Assembly (NCBI RefSeq): GCF_001625215.2
Contig: NC_030389.2
Location: 45,497,454-45,561,453 of the forward strand
DNA: 64,000 nt
Direction of reading: 5' to 3'
Source of the DNA: Daucus carota subsp. sativus
Taxonomy: Eukaryota; Streptophyta; Magnoliopsida; Apiales; Apiaceae
Both the position numbers and the translations under genes were made by a program. Under the pieces are notes generated by a model, which worked only from the letters and a program-made list of their open reading frames with translations, had not been told where the DNA came from and made no database searches. Within the stretch, counting starts at the first letter, position 1, and each line of letters opens with the position of its first letter. Shown in pieces: positions 33,164 through 43,883 of the stretch.

Positions 33164-33581
33164 GAGTAAAGTTATATGGAGTACACAAAATATTGGAGTA
33201 TTGGAGTACAAAGTTGGATAAAATGTAATCTATCCATCTAAATTTCAATTTTTTTTGTTCAATAATATTCGTAAACATTTAATAACCTGCACATTATGTT
33301 CTACAACATAAACATTGTCATCAAAAGGTAGAATAATGACTTTTATAAATTACAGTACTCTATGTTCTGCAGTATAACTAATAAGCAGAATAATAATGTT
33401 AATACTTGTTAAAGTTGAAAGATATTAATGATTGATAGACAATTATGTGCAAGACAACTTATAAATGATAGATTGTATATAAATTTGCATAATCAAATAT
33501 ATTATTTATGATTAAACTAAAAAATTAAGACTTGTACTCCAATACTCCAATGTTTTTGTGCACTCCATAGAACTTAACTCT
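33164..33581. mobile_element. TIR element with ~50-bp inverted ends and 9-bp TSD (Mutator type likely)
   Basis: Left end GAGTAAAGTTATATGGAGTA and the complement of the right end, GAGTTAAGTTCTATGGAGTG, match; similarity continues through ATTGGAGTATTGGAGTACAA, about 50 bp in all. Flanks carry AATTATGCA at 33155-33163 and 33582-33590. Nine base pairs suggest a Mutator-type element; if one base belongs to the terminus the duplication would be 8 bp (hAT). Non-coding. Confidence 0.8.
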
Positions 33582-33602
33582 AATTATGCATGCCTTAAAT
33601 AA

Positions 33603-33662
33603 CTAAGAATTATCAGGAAAAAAAAGGGTAGATAATTATATAATATGCATGCCTTAAATAAC
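33603..33662. repeat. Short duplicated flank beside the TIR element
   Basis: TAAGAATTATCAGG...AAAAAGGGTAGATA occurs at 33122-33155 and again at 33603-33635. ATGCATGCCTTAAATAACT occurs at about 33586-33604 and 33644-33662. The flank of the element was thus locally duplicated. Confidence 0.75.
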
Positions 33663-33711
33663 TTCGGGATCTGGCTAGTTAGAGGTAGAAATGGAGTTTC
33701 TAAACATGTCA

Positions 33712-33794
33712 GCTGGTTTGCCCGAGAGGTTAAGGGGGAAGACTTAAGATCTTCTGCACATAAGTGCGCATGGGTTCGAACCCCATAGCCAGCA
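33712..33794 (+). tRNA. tRNA-Leu (anticodon UAA)
   Basis: Folds as a class II tRNA. Acceptor stem GCTGGTT pairs with AGCCAGC; the anticodon stem GAAGA/TCTTC encloses loop CTTAAGA, giving anticodon TAA (33746-33748 approximately); a long variable arm follows (TGCACATAAGTGCGC); T-arm ATGGG-TTCGAAC-CCCAT. No intron and no encoded CCA. The D stem is CCC/GGG instead of the usual GCC/GGC, with pairing kept. A T-run downstream can end Pol III transcription. Confidence 0.95.
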
Positions 33795-33796
33795 CA

Positions 33797-33803
33797 TTTT
33801 TTT
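33797..33803 (+). terminator. Pol III terminator of tRNA-Leu
   Basis: Run of seven T starting three bases after the discriminator base of the tRNA. Confidence 0.85.
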
Positions 33804-34820
33804 CTATTTATTTTTGCCTCTTGGTAGATTTATGGATCGATCAGCAGATATTTGGTCTGCATAAATATAAACTGAGAAATCATGGCTTGGCGAAGAAGAA
33901 TAAAGATATGATTTGATTTGTCATTGGTTGGGTATAAAAACACAAAGAGCAATATATTGTGAGGTGGAGTTCATAACTATCATAAGTGTAGCCGCAAACC
34001 TGTCTTCCAAGCGAAGATTTTTGGGTTGGGGACGTTCGATTAAAAAAACACACACCCCAGCAACCATAACTATTAACATCCCTCCCTTAAGATGTACTTC
34101 AAGCAAGCTTAAAATACGTATATTTATATTATTTAATAAACAAAGAGGATATCTGTTATGAATAATTAATTCCTACCCCCCACCTTGGTGCATGTAGTCT
34201 AAATGGTCTCATACTATAATCAGGGTAGATCTCAAGTATGCATGCTGCTCCTATAGTCCTATATCACAACCAACTTGCATGTTAGGTAATTAATACAATT
34301 GTGTCATCTATAATAATAATACTACTATTTATAATTCCACGGCTCTTGATAATCATCATGCCGAACTTCTATTGATGGATGATTGTTGGTAATAATATAT
34401 TTCGTTTTTAAGAATTAAAATATAGAAATTTTGGAATGAGCATTTAGAACGCGGATAAACGAGATCCGGTATATGCATATATAAAATTAGATATTATATT
34501 TTTTAAATAAGAAAAAGAAATGAAAAAGTTTTTACAACAATGGAAGAGATCCGGATCCCTTGATATACTATACACAGACGGACGGCACAAAATGTAGATG
34601 TAGATGTAAATGCTGGGTGTGGTGGTAGGTGTTGAAGATTATTTATGGTTGGGTGGGTTAGTTATTGTGGGAAAATGGGTTACATCCCCATCGATCTCGC
34701 CCCATGCTATATCGTCAGTGCTTTACTCTTGAGTGGCGATGCATGAGTAATTTATGTTGGTCTTTCTTTAGTGCCAAGACAAGAAAAAATTGATCATGTT
34801 TTCATTTACGGCACCACCTT
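33804..34820. other. Intergenic, nothing recognised
   Basis: About 1 kb between the tRNA gene and the hAT element. Two overlapping short reading frames on opposite strands (33913-34161 and 33921-34106) show no family resemblance. No repeat with clear ends. Confidence 0.4.
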
Positions 34821-34828
34821 GTTGGAGT

Positions 34829-35441
34829 CAGGGACGAAGCCAGCAAACATTTATAAGGGGGGCCAAAAAGTTTTCTTTAACACAGTGAAATTTTTCGTCA
34901 ACACCGTAAAATATTTAATATAAAATAAATACAAAAATACTAGTAAAAAAATTATAGTAGAACCTTGCGTTCTTTTAAACCAGGAAATCAAGTATATAGT
35001 TGTGTCAATTAAAATATTTAGCTATTTCTCTTTAGATATATAAGAGTATAAAATATCAGGAAACTCATCATAATAATTCTAAATTATACGATAATCTTTA
35101 ATTAGCAAGTAAGACACATTAAATGAAATTATATTTCAAAAAAAATGATATTGTATTTTAAACAAAAGTAAAATTTTTACAATATCACAAAAACTAAATA
35201 TTATGCTTATTAACCTTACAAAAAAAATATTATACTTATTTAGAAGATGAGAAACTATAGTTTAAACAAGTAAAAACTGATAATGCGCGAGTACTATTCT
35301 ACGAAAATGAAGAAAGTGAGGTATAAGTTTCTCGGATAAGAAAGACCTCCACCAAAAATTCTTATTTTTGTAAAAGAATTATATTGACGTTTACCTTTAT
35401 CACATATCACATTTCACGATCTTTTTCTTAAATAGTATAAT

Positions 35442-35477
<36 letters not shown>

Positions 35478-35735
35478 TATTTTTGTTTATTTTTATTTAT
35501 AAATTTGATCTAATACATAAATTAGAGAAATCTAAAAATTAACACTTCATCTTACAATGTTAATTATCTCTTAAGACCGAACAAATATTTTTCTGGGGGG
35601 GCCAAATTTTTATATTTATATAAATATAGAGATAAAATACAATTTTTTTCAAAGTTATATAATACAAATTATAATATTAGGGAAACCCTAGGGGGGGCCA
35701 TGGCCCCTTCTGGCTCCTATGTAGCTTCGTCCCTG
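34829..35735. mobile_element. Non-autonomous hAT element, 907 bp, perfect 8-bp TSD
   Basis: Begins CAGGGACGAAGC and ends with the exact complement GCTTCGTCCCTG. Flanked by GTTGGAGT at 34821-34828 and 35736-35743. Near the ends, GGGGGGCCAAA and GGGGGGGCCATGG also mirror each other. Interior AT-rich; contains a TA/CA microsatellite at about 35443-35477. No transposase frame. Confidence 0.95.
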
Positions 35736-36043
35736 GTTGGAGTCAATAGTACCACCGCACCGCACTACACAATTACTTGAAGCTAAGTGGAAAATAAGTT
35801 TATCATAGGGGTTATTAGGACTTAGCATTTGATTATATAAATTTTAATTGGAAGTGCAGTCCATTAAACAAAGATCATCACTCCTTTAAACGTTCTTTGT
35901 TGGATTCCTTGGATTTCAGCATCAATGGCAATCGAGTGGCCATTCTTTAATGTGCGTGTGCTATAATTGATTTTCTAGAATTTCTCATCATGCGGCATGC
36001 AGTGACAGTGAGTATTCAGTTTTGGGCTTTAATGTACTCTACA

Positions 36044-36416
36044 CAGTGTTACACAAATCGGGAATAGGTCTTAATCGGTTGAGCTGCCGATTCAGGGATT
36101 AATCGGAAATCGGGGATTAGTCGGAAAGATTAATCGGAGTGAAAATCGGATTTATTTTAATAGTAAAATATTACTTAATATTTAGTTATTATTATATTAG
36201 CTATTTAGTAACTAATATATTTACTATATTCATAAATTCTATAATTATTCCTATTTAAAGTAATATAGTATTTTAATTTTTAATAATTTATCATATATAC
36301 TTTTATTAAGGAATATATATAAGGATTAATCGGATTTCAAAAATCGAATCGGTGGCCGACCTTGCAGGGGATTAATCGGGAATTAATCGGCTAAATCGGG
36401 GATTTTTAGAACACTG
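36044..36416. mobile_element. Old hAT-like element rich in ATTAATCGG
   Basis: Starts CAGTGTTACA and ends TTAGAACACTG, so the terminal CAGTGTT is inverted. The flanks ACTCTACA and ATTCTAGT agree at 5 of 8 bases, an eroded target duplication. Repeated ATTAATCGG/AATCGG words sit near both ends, typical of subterminal motifs. Confidence 0.65.
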
Positions 36417-36450
36417 ATTCTAGTGATTATTTTGAGAAATTAAATTATTA

Positions 36451-36891
36451 GAGCAAGTCCAATAGGTGTGCTAAATCAAGTCTTAAATCCAAAAATAGGG
36501 AATATGGGATAAAATTGCACTCCAACACTATGCTAGTGATGTGCTAAATCACTAGCACAAGCCTTCCCTTCCCTATTTTTAGAATATGCTAGCCACTTCT
36601 AAACTATTTTTATCATTAAAATATTCATTTCTCTCTCTCCTCCACATCATTTCCCTCTCTCCTCCACACCAAAGTTGTTTAAATTTAATATTATTATAAT
36701 AATAGGGAATGGATATAGGGAGTACTATTGGAGCTCATGTGCTAAATCTTGTGCTAAATGACTAAGACATATTATTTTATAATATTTTTGAGGAACCTCT
36801 TAGCATAGTGCTAAATCTTGTGCTAAATGACTAAGACATATTATTTTATAATATTTTTGAGGAATCTCTTAGCATAGTGTTGGACTTGCTC
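36451..36891. mobile_element. Tourist-like MITE, 441 bp, with internal duplication
   Basis: Left end GAGCAAGTCCAATAG, right end TGTTGGACTTGCTC, inverted, flanked by TTA (36448-36450, 36892-36894). A unit of about 70 bp containing TGCTAAATCTTGTGCTAAATG and AAGACATATTATTTTATAAT is repeated in tandem at about 36738-36878. Confidence 0.9.
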
Positions 36892-37268
36892 TTAGGGGAA
36901 ACAAGAGCACTTTAGCAGAAGCGAAAATAGAAGCAAACTTCCAAAAAATGATGTGATTCGGTTTCCTAGCAAACAAAGACAAAGAGCCTTGTCTTGCAAT
37001 CCAAATTTGCAAGCCAATGATACCACATTATTGTATCACTGTGCGTCAAGAATCGCTTTCCACTTTCTCGTGGGTTTGGCTTGTTTCTCCAAATATGGTG
37101 AAAATAGTCAGGATCTATTTGTGACCTCATATATACCAATAACATTATTATTTCCGGTTTCTTTTTATTTATTTTCCATATATATGACGTTGGACCATAC
37201 AGTGCACTCGTTTCCCTTGCAAAACGTACCACTTGATTTCTCGAACACAATGTACAACAACTCAAGAG

Positions 37269-37618
37269 TAGGGTTCATGTCACAGCGGCACGGGCATGCG
37301 AGATTGGGCATGCTCAAGGCATGCCTTTTGTCCATTTGACATGCTTTTTTACTAATTTTTTATATAAATAATAAAATTTATATAAATATTATATCTTATG
37401 AATATTGAAAATTTTAAATATAATCCAACTTCATAGTTAAATATTAGATAAACTACTAATATAAGTTAGTATTGTATTAAGTTCAGTTCTGTTCTTAATA
37501 TTTACTAACTTTTGTTATATTTGTAAGTGCACTTTAGGTACAATCCTATAATGATGCAGCAGTTTTTGCTATATTTAATGGAAAATGCCTATAAACATGC
37601 CAGTGAGAATGTACCCTA
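37269..37618. mobile_element. hAT element, second copy of the 12225-12722 family, opposite orientation
   Basis: Begins TAGGGTTCATGTCACAGCGG and ends GTACCCTA. Its reverse complement matches 12225-12722 over most of its length (AGCAAAAACTG, AAGTGCACTTACAAATATAAC, TTATATTAGTAGTTTATC). It lacks a roughly 75-bp internal insertion of that copy. Flanks CTCAAGAG and CTGGAAAG agree at 5 of 8 bases. Confidence 0.8.
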
Positions 37619-38133
37619 CTGGAAAGGGGCTGACACGTGAAACCGTCACACCAAAGATCATCTAATCATCCCCACACAATTCTTGCTATTTATCTAGCGT
37701 TTTTTTCTCGATTCTGGCTCAAACTGATATTTAAAATAATATATATTATTTTTAACATAAATGAATCTGATTATTGGTAGAAGAATACAAAATCTTAAAA
37801 AAATGCTGCCCATTATTCTTTGCAACACAATTTGATTATCTTAAAAAAACAAAAATAATGTGAGATGATTAAATATAATAATGATAAAAAGCCACCTATT
37901 GCTTTCCTTCTACTTCTATGATCTCTTTCATGCAGGTACGTGGACCCCATCTCATCAAATATATGAAAATTACAAACTCCTCTTGTCTCATCTCATAAAT
38001 CCCACCTTCATTAACTCCTCTCCCTCTGCCTCCTCACCCACCACCACCTTTCTCCGCCGCTTCTCCGCCACTTCTCCGCCACACCACCACCACCACTGTC
38101 CACATCTCTACACACCCCCCCTATGTACATACA
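37619..38133 (+). promoter_or_regulatory. Promoter and CT-rich leader of the LRR kinase gene
   Basis: The last 150 bases before the ATG are C/T-rich (for example CTCCGCCGCTTCTCCGCC near 38051-38068, and CACCACCACC), as often seen in plant 5' UTRs. No TATA box can be assigned with confidence. No gene is seen in the rest. Confidence 0.45.
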
Positions 38134-40631
38134 ATGATCAACCTTAACAACTCTGTTTTACTATCTTTATCTCTCTTGATTATCTACATTAACGTTTGTT
38201 TTGTGTCAACACTCTCGCTCTCCTCCGACGGACTCTCTCTCCTCTCTCTAAAATCCGCGGTGGAGTCCGGCGACAGTGTATTTTCCGACTGGAACGAGAA
38301 CGACGCCGACCCATGTCACTGGTCCGGCATTTCGTGCTCCAACATCACCAACAGCTCCGGCCCGCGCGTCGTCGCTATAGCCATCTCCGGCAAGAATCTC
38401 CGCGGCTACATTCCGTCGGAACTCGGCGCTCTTACTTATCTCCGGCGTCTCAATCTTCACGGTAACAGTTTTCACGGCTCCATTCCGGCTCAGCTCTTTA
38501 ATGCTTCTTCACTGCACAGTATATTTTTGTATAGTAACAATTTATCCGGCTCTTTGCCGCCTGCGTTGTGTAATCTGCCGAGGTTGCAGAACCTTGATCT
38601 TTCGAATAATTCGCTTTCGAGCTCGATTCCGCGAGATTTTCGGAATTGTAGGCAGCTGCAGAGGTTGATTCTCGCCGAGAATAAGTTATATGGGGAGATC
38701 CCGGTGGGGGTGTTTCCGGAGCTAGCTAATTTAGTTCAGCTTGATTTGTCTTCGAATTTGTTGAATGGATCGATTCCTGAAGATATAGGGGAGTTGAAGT
38801 CTTTATCAGGGACATTGAATATGTCTTTTAATGAATTTTCGGGTAAGTTGCCTAAGTCCATGGGTGATTTGCCGTTGACTGTGAGTTTTGACCTTAGGAG
38901 TAATAAGCTGAGTGGTGAGATTCCTCAGACAGGGTCTTTTGCTAATCAGGGTCCGACGGCGTTCTTGAATAATCCTCTTTTGTGTGGATTTCCTTTGCAG
39001 AAATCTTGTAGGGGAGACAATGGAAGTGATTCTTCTTCCGGGGTTCAGAATGTGTCTCCCGCGAGTGATAAGAAGGATTCGGGGAAGGGACTTAAGCCTG
39101 GTCTGATCGTTTTGATTTCTGTTGCAGATGCTGCTGGGGTTGCGTTTATTGGATTGGTGGTTGTTTATGTGTACTGGAAAAAGAAGGAATCGAATGGTTG
39201 TAGCTGCACTGGAAAGCGGAAGTTTGGTTCTAGTGAGAAAGGTCATTTGTGTGTGTTCCCTTGTATTGGTGGAAATTCGGGTAATGATTCGGATGTACAT
39301 TCGGAGAAAGGTGGGGTCGGTAGTGGAAGTGGTGCTGGTGGTGGTGAAGGGGACCTTGTGGCGATTGATAAAGGGTTTAATTTTGAGTTGGATGAATTGT
39401 TGAGAGCATCTGCCTATGTTTTGGGGAAGAGTGGGCTGGGAATTGTGTATAAGGTAGTGCTTGGTAATGGGGTGCCTGTGGCAGTGAGGAGACTTGGAGA
39501 AGGCGGTGAACAGAGGTATAAGGAATTTGTTTCGGAGATTCAGGCGATAGGGAGGGTTAAGCACCCTAATGTTGTTAAGTTGAGAGCTTACTATTGGGCT
39601 CCTGATGAGAAGCTTCTTATCAGTGATTTCATCTCCAATGGCAATCTCATATCTGCTCTTCGTGGTAAGTTGATATTCTATTTTTCTACTGAGATTCTGA
39701 ACACTCACTTATAACTTGCCAGCATTACGTTTTCTTTTCACTCCCTGTTGTTGCTATTTAGTACCACTAACTATAGCCATTACAAAAACAAGATTGGTCT
39801 AATTGTTGCCAATGAATTTTATTGTTATCTACTGTTTGACCTGATTATCTGATAGGAGATGATGACACCGCAATATTTGACTACATTAATGTAAATGTTG
39901 AGTGATCTATCATGAATGTGGAGGACATACTCTATTCAGTTCAGTGTCAATACTTTTTACAACAGAACTTAACACTGACTAATTTATTAACAGGACGCAC
40001 TGGTCATCAACCATCGAGCCTTTCTTGGTCAGTCAGATTAGGAATAGCAAAAGGAACCGCCAGGGGGTTGGCCTACCTACATGAATGTAGCCCAAGAAAA
40101 TTCGTACATGGAGATATCAAACCTTCCAACATCCTCCTTGACAATGAATTGCAGCCGTTCATTTCCGATTTTGGCCTCAATAGACTAATTAACATCACAG
40201 GCAGCAATCCCTCTTCCTCTGGGGGATTTATAGGCGGAGCCCTTCCTTACTTGAACTCTGTCCAACCAGAGAGAGCCAATAACTACCGAGCACCAGAGGC
40301 TCGGATCACTGGTAGCAGACCTACGCAAAAGTGGGATGTGTATTCATTTGGAGTTGTCTTGCTTGAATTGCTAACGGGAAAATCTCCCGATATATCCCCA
40401 GCCGCATCAACTTCTACTGAGTTTATAGATCTAGTGAGATGGGTTAGAAAGGGTTTTGAAGAAGAAACCCCATTATCGGATATGGTAGATCCATTGTTGC
40501 TTCAGGAAGTTCGTGCCAAAAAGGAAGTGCTGGCAGTGTTTCATATAGCTCTTGCATGCACCGAGGTAGAGCCTGAAAGTCGACCAAGGATGAAGACGGT
40601 CTCTGAAAACCTGGAGAGAATTGGATCATAA
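38134..40631 (+). CDS. Leucine-rich repeat receptor-like kinase, LRR-III/ZAR1-like, 722 aa
   Basis: Type I membrane receptor-like kinase. Exons 38134-39664 and 39994-40631, GT-AG. Signal peptide at about 1-28, LRR N-terminal cap with DPCHWSGISC (59-68), then about six leucine-rich repeats (80-265), a membrane segment at about 323-347 (LIVLISVADAAGVAFIGLVVVYVYW), a Gly/Ser-rich linker, and a kinase domain from about 425. The kinase has atypical residues: the glycine loop is GKSGLGIVY, the usual beta-3 lysine position reads R452 (VAVRR), and the HRD motif reads HGD (549-551), while DFG (569-571) is intact. These changes are recalled as typical of this subfamily (Arabidopsis ZAR1 and At1g67510), so catalytic activity may be weak or absent. 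Length fits At1g67510 (about 720 aa). Ligand unknown. Confidence 0.94.
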
Positions 40632-41780
40632 GATATAGCTGGTTCATTATTCAACATTATCATTTAGGAGCTTCCATTGGTCTCCGCTAAATATAGAGGA
40701 TTTTGTGTTTTCATGTCAGTCAATTGTCATTTTTCATCATCCCAGATATCTCGAATCTGCCGTCCCTTCAACAAGGTACTGCAGTTTGTGGGTTAATGAA
40801 AAGTTTTCATAAGTACCTGCTTATAAATTCATTCTTTAGTTTCGCCAAAGTAATTAGCAACTTGGCTACATTTGTAACTTATATATGTTTTTTCTTTACC
40901 AAAAAAATGTTTACATGTTAGTTTCTTAGTTATTTTGCTTTTCAGGTGTAGTATTTAGTTTCTACTATCATAAGAAACTTTTGCCAATCATATAGCTACA
41001 GATCTTAAGACTCAGAGAATTATGGGTTTGTAATCAGAAAACTTAAATCTCTGAACTGAAAGTCTGTACTTTAGCGGTGTCCTTCACTAATCATCCATGT
41101 CTGTCACTCTCGAGTCTCATATGCAGACAGTAAGACTATTACCCTCATATGAAACATACCAATAGCAAGGAACTTATTTTAGATCAATCATTAGTTCATT
41201 ACCCAAAGTGAATACAGTAAACTTGACAAAAACTCAATAATTTACCACATAACAGCAACACAAGATTCATGTGTAACTTGCTAACTGTTCCGTAAATCCT
41301 GAAAAACATGTTGCATATGTAAGAGTTATAGACTAATAGGTATAGAATTCAAACTTTAGGCCCAGTATTTTCCCTGCCAGTAGAAGATTTAACCTTTTGC
41401 CTATAGTCATCTGGAGTTCATGAAACTTGTCTTATAATTGTACAGAATCGATCTTGACTCTTAAGTAGTTTATGAATATAGATGAACAGATTACCGCTTT
41501 ATAAACTCTGTGCATCGGAGCAGCAACTTTTTCATGGTATTTGTTGTTCCATCTGATATTGCAGCTGTGTGTGTACGGAGCATGATAATTCATGTGTAAA
41601 TGTACTTGCGACATTACCAAAAGGGGTGATTGGCTTTTCTGATGGTGACTTGTATGGTTAGATTAATAATTAGAGGGTACTTTTTGCAATTTTCCTGACT
41701 TACAAGTCAGGTAAGAAAGAAAGTTACACACCCTCTTAAATAGAGTATAACTGATTGTACTGGGCTCTTAACATGAGTAT
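40632..41780. other. 3' flanks, nothing else seen
   Basis: Between the kinase stop codon and the stop codon of the small minus-strand gene; it should contain both 3' UTRs. No repeat or RNA gene was recognised. Confidence 0.45.
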
Positions 41781-42122
41781 TTATCTGGCTGAAATCATAG
41801 CAGGAGGTCTAAATCCAACCGGAAGACAAGATATCACACGAACAGTGACCTTGTTCTTGTACCTCCTGCAGATTAAAATCGTCTTTCCTCCCCAGTTAAA
41901 GATCGATACAATTATCTTCTTCAGGGGTTTCTCTGCTTCATCTGATACTTTGGTCGTCACATTAGGCATAGGCTTTTCCAATTCTTCGCTTATATTAGCG
42001 TCCCCTCCCCAGTGAAGTGAATAGCTTCTTAAGAAAGTCCTTCGAGTGCCATAGTCTTCTTGTCGAAAACTCCTGGCTCTAGGAACATTTTTCCTTGAAC
42101 CTATAGGTTCCATGCTATTCAA
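41781..42122 (-). CDS. Small basic protein of unknown function, about 110-113 aa, single exon
   Basis: I do not recognise a named family. The frame starts at ATG 42122, or more plausibly at the second ATG at 42113 (MEPIGSRK), and ends in a TAA at 41781. It encodes RARSFRQEDYGTRRTFLRSY near the N-terminus, a short acidic middle, and a C-terminal half with KKIIVSIFNWGGKTILICRR and VTVRVISCLPVGF, which look like beta strands. Arg/Lys-rich N-terminus, no obvious membrane segment or signal peptide. The codon pattern and the aromatic/basic organisation look like a real small plant protein rather than chance. It lies tail to tail with the LRR kinase and its upstream region abuts the hAT element at 42460. 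Upstream exons in the 5' UTR are possible. Confidence 0.55.
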   Translation of the reverse strand: MNSMEPIGSRKNVPRARSFRQEDYGTRRTFLRSYSLHWGGDANISEELEKPMPNVTTKVSDEAEKPLKKIIVSIFNWGGKTILICRRYKNKVTVRVISCLPVGFRPPAMISAR

Positions 42123-42459
42123 ATAGCAAGTTCTTGAACAGAACTCTTGGTTCTTATACTACTCGAGAACCTCCTGCCAAGATCGCGAATGTACATATCT
42201 TAACACAATTGACAGAACATAAACCAGTCCTTGACTTGGAGAGCTGTGGGTACGATGATGTCAAGGACATTGTACAAAATCTGAGAAACAATAACTTGTG
42301 AGTTGTGTCTGAATATGTTATGTATGTTGATGCTAGTGGCTGTCCTTTTTCCATTCCACCTTGTTTAGGTTCTGTCAAGGTATTTCTAATCGGTTACTTT
42401 TGTTAATCTGAGATGTCAAAAAACTAGAAAAAGAGGTAACATCTGTCTGTCATCATCAG

Positions 42460-43312
42460 CAGGGGTGAACATGGGTTGGGTTGGGCGGGTTTTTGGAAAA
42501 AAACGACCCAACCCAATTAGTTCGGGTTAATAAAAACTTAACCCGTTAACTGAAATTTTTTTATCTAACCCAACCCTACCCAACCCAATTAATTCGGGTT
42601 GGGTCGGATTGGTTTGGGTTAAACTTGCGAAAATTATAATAAATAAAAATTTAGTCATTCATCGTGATAGGAAAAAAAAAAAAACTCACTCGCACACCGC
42701 CACACCGGTAGCTAGTAACAGTCGGCATACATATTTATAGTTACTCGGTTTCTATGAATCATTCACCAATATCAGTCGATGCGTAAGTTTTTGATCGAAG
42801 AGGGAAGCCTGTTACGTTGGTGAAACATTTAAACAATGTGAAATAATAGGAAATTGTTGTATACACACTCAGTTATGAACTCTTATTTATAATGTGTATA
42901 TCAGTTCATTAACGAATCATTAATCATGTTCAAATTCCAAAAGTAATCATTTACATTTTATAGTTATCGAGATACTTAAAATTATTCATATTGCTGTTGT
43001 AAATGTATAGACACACCCTAGATAAATCAAATTAGGTTAAAGATTGATTGAGATAAACTAAAAAATGTAAAATAGGTATGTAAATATTATATATATGTGT
43101 ATATATATATATACATATACATATATATAATCGGGTTGGGTTGGGTTAGTTCAGGGTTAAAATCTGTAAAACCCTGACCCAACCCAACTTAATCGGGTTT
43201 TTTAAAAATTAACCCATTTATTTTTCGGTTTTGAACGGGTCGGGTTAATCGGCCTAAAAAAGGGTCGGTTTGGGTTGGGTTAGCGGGTTGAACGGGTTTA
43301 TGTTCACCCCTA
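42460..43312. mobile_element. Non-autonomous hAT element, 853 bp, perfect 8-bp TSD
   Basis: Begins CAGGGGTGAACAT and ends ATGTTCACCCCTA, inverted except at the outermost base. Flanked by ATCATCAG at 42452-42459 and 43313-43320. Both ends are packed with GGGTTGGG/CCCAACCC motifs, like hAT subterminal transposase-binding arrays. Interior includes a TA/TG microsatellite (about 43086-43130). Non-coding. Confidence 0.95.
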
Positions 43313-43620
43313 ATCATCAGGAGTCCGCTAAAATCAGATTCTTGTCATCTTTTGGGTACTGTATAATAAGGTCTGTGCAGTAGTTTTGAAAATAAATATA
43401 ATTTTAACTTTTGTGCTCGAGTTGAATAAAAGTTGGAACTTCTTGTCTACGTATCCTCGTCTCCTCGACATTCATGCGGCTTGTAATTGTTCATTTCATG
43501 CGGAGTACTTGGCAAGCAGATCGAGCATTTACGGTTTTTGTTTGCAAGAAAGGGAGCAAGTTGGTCTGGTTTTTGGAGGGAGATCTACTGAAAGTCCGAA
43601 ACACATAAAAAGATGTTATA

Positions 43621-43883
43621 CTCCCTCCGTCCCACAATACATGTCTCTTTTTAAAAAATTACGCATATTAAGAAAGCATTGATTAGATAAAATTTTCTCA
43701 CCTCTACCCCTAATAAATGCATGAATGTAGACTCTTATTCAACCTACATTAATTGTTATACAACTTTCAAGAAGGGTAATTTTGAAATATTTGCAATATA
43801 TTTGCATTGGAAACTAAAAGTAGACATGTATTGTGGGACAAATTTTTTTTTCAAAAGAGACATGTATTGTGGGACGGAGGGAG
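43621..43883. mobile_element. Stowaway MITE with ~30-bp terminal inverted repeats
   Basis: CTCCCTCCGTCCCACAATAC at the left is mirrored at the right by GTATTGTGGGACGGAGGGAG (the flanking ATGTCTCTTTT/AAAAGAGACAT also mirrors). TA flanks at 43619-43620 and 43884-43885. The long, nearly perfect ends suggest a young copy. Confidence 0.93.

Noticed and set aside
36953-37339. 128-codon plus-strand open frame
   Set aside because: It runs into the hAT element at 37269, overlaps a 99-codon frame on the other strand, and shows no recognisable motif.
38806-39708. 300-codon minus-strand open frame opposite the LRR kinase
   Set aside because: It lies wholly antisense to the well-supported kinase exon, has low-complexity Thr/Arg composition and no family resemblance; a shadow of the coding strand's composition.
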